6,205 bases of DNA from Gammaproteobacteria bacterium (lineage in GTDB: Bacteria > Pseudomonadota > Gammaproteobacteria > S012-40), in NCBI GenBank assembly GCA_029864945.1, contig JAOTSL010000199.1, forward strand, positions 1 to 6,205, written 5' to 3'. Position 1 is the stretch's first letter. Every line of letters starts with the position of its first letter. Below, one piece after another: positions 5,743 to 6,205 of the stretch. A program made the translations under genes and the position numbers. The notes under the pieces were generated by a model that did not search any database, was not told where the DNA came from, and saw only the letters and a program-made list of their open reading frames with translations.

Positions 5743-6205
5743 TATTGGTAAGTTTAATACCCTTAAAGTAGCGCGTGAAGTTGATTTTGGGGTATACCTG
5801 GATGGAGAGCAATTGGGTGAAATACTATTGCCTGCGATTTATGTTCCTACCGACTGTAAAGTTGGCGATGAGGTTGAGGTATTCATTTATTGTGACTCTG
5901 ATGATGAGTTAATCGCGACGACGAAAAAGCCAAAGGGTGTTGTGGGTGATTTGGCGTTATTGAGAGTGCGGAACATTAATTTTGTAGGCGCGTTTCTTGA
6001 CTGGGGTTTAAACAAAGATTTGCTGGTGCCGTTTGATGAGCAGTTAAAACGAATGGTCGAAGGTGATTGTTATGTTGTCTATATTTATCAAGAGCCGGGG
6101 CATATTCGTCTTGCAGCATCATCTAAAGTGGAAAAGTTTCTTAATGAAACAAGCCCAGAGTATGCGGTAGCAGAAGAAGTTGATTTGTTAATTTATGATG
6201 AATCA
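5735..6205 (+). CDS. cvfB: CvfB family S1-like RNA-binding protein, truncated by the window edge
   Basis: The first 157 residues are present and the frame is open at the right edge; the family is usually about 280 residues. It starts MTDIGKFNTLKVAREVDFG, characteristic of CvfB/YitL proteins. These bind RNA through S1-type OB folds and a winged helix, and in Staphylococcus affect virulence-factor expression. A first OB-like segment spans about 4-64 (GVYLDGEQLGEILLP at 19-33, IATTKKP at 60-66). A second spans about 70-130, with GAFLDWGLNKDLLVPF at 85-100 and YVVYIYQEPGHIRLAASSK at 112-130. The third S1 domain and winged helix would lie beyond the window. The ATG at 5735 sits inside the end of the GST-like gene, whose TGA is 5740-5742. 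A purine-rich aaagag (5723-5728) six bases upstream serves as the ribosome site. Translational coupling to the GST-like gene is likely. In Gammaproteobacteria its physiological role is poorly defined. Confidence 0.93.
   Translation, partial: MTDIGKFNTLKVAREVDFGVYLDGEQLGEILLPAIYVPTDCKVGDEVEVFIYCDSDDELIATTKKPKGVVGDLALLRVRNINFVGAFLDWGLNKDLLVPFDEQLKRMVEGDCYVVYIYQEPGHIRLAASSKVEKFLNETSPEYAVAEEVDLLIYDES

Overview
The window looks like a piece of a gammaproteobacterial chromosome, probably marine or environmental. It is fairly AT-rich, and its proteins match families I know from Pseudomonas-like and marine gammaproteobacteria (a TrhO-type tRNA hydroxylase, CvfB, a CPYA-type glutathione transferase). 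I cannot name a genus from the sequence alone. No phage, IS transposase, CRISPR, tRNA or rRNA is visible.

Bases 1-649 contain no convincing gene but are dense in DNA structure. There is a perfect 19-bp inverted repeat at the left edge (8-26/56-74), then a very AT-rich stretch (about 121-340) with repeated AATGAAT words and a perfect 16-bp palindrome (236-251). An exact IHF-consensus match (317-329) follows, and then three DnaA boxes within 35 bp (403-437, two of them perfect). This order resembles a replication origin or a DnaA-titrating or DnaA-reactivating site. The genes in view are not the usual oriC neighbours, so the role is open, and this is the most interesting part of the window.

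Bases 650-3429 hold two convergent genes whose stop codons overlap in the four bases CTAA: an FAD-dependent oxidoreductase of unknown role (+) and a RumA/TrmA-like iron-sulfur RNA (uracil-C5) methyltransferase (-). From about 3430 to 3594 a divergent promoter region separates the methyltransferase from trhO. It has a perfect TATAAT on each strand, and the trhO one sits inside an 8+8 bp inverted repeat.

Bases 3595-6205 carry four rightward genes in close order: trhO, a 146-aa protein I do not recognise, a glutathione S-transferase-like protein, and the start of cvfB, which runs off the right edge. The gap after trhO is 42 bp, the unknown gene and the GST are separated by 0-12 bp depending on the GST start, and GST and cvfB overlap by 8 bp, so the last three are probably one transcript. 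The shared theme is RNA modification and RNA binding (methyltransferase, TrhO, CvfB), with redox proteins beside it. Every gene product here except the 146-aa protein belongs to a known family; I found no clear undescribed multi-gene system.
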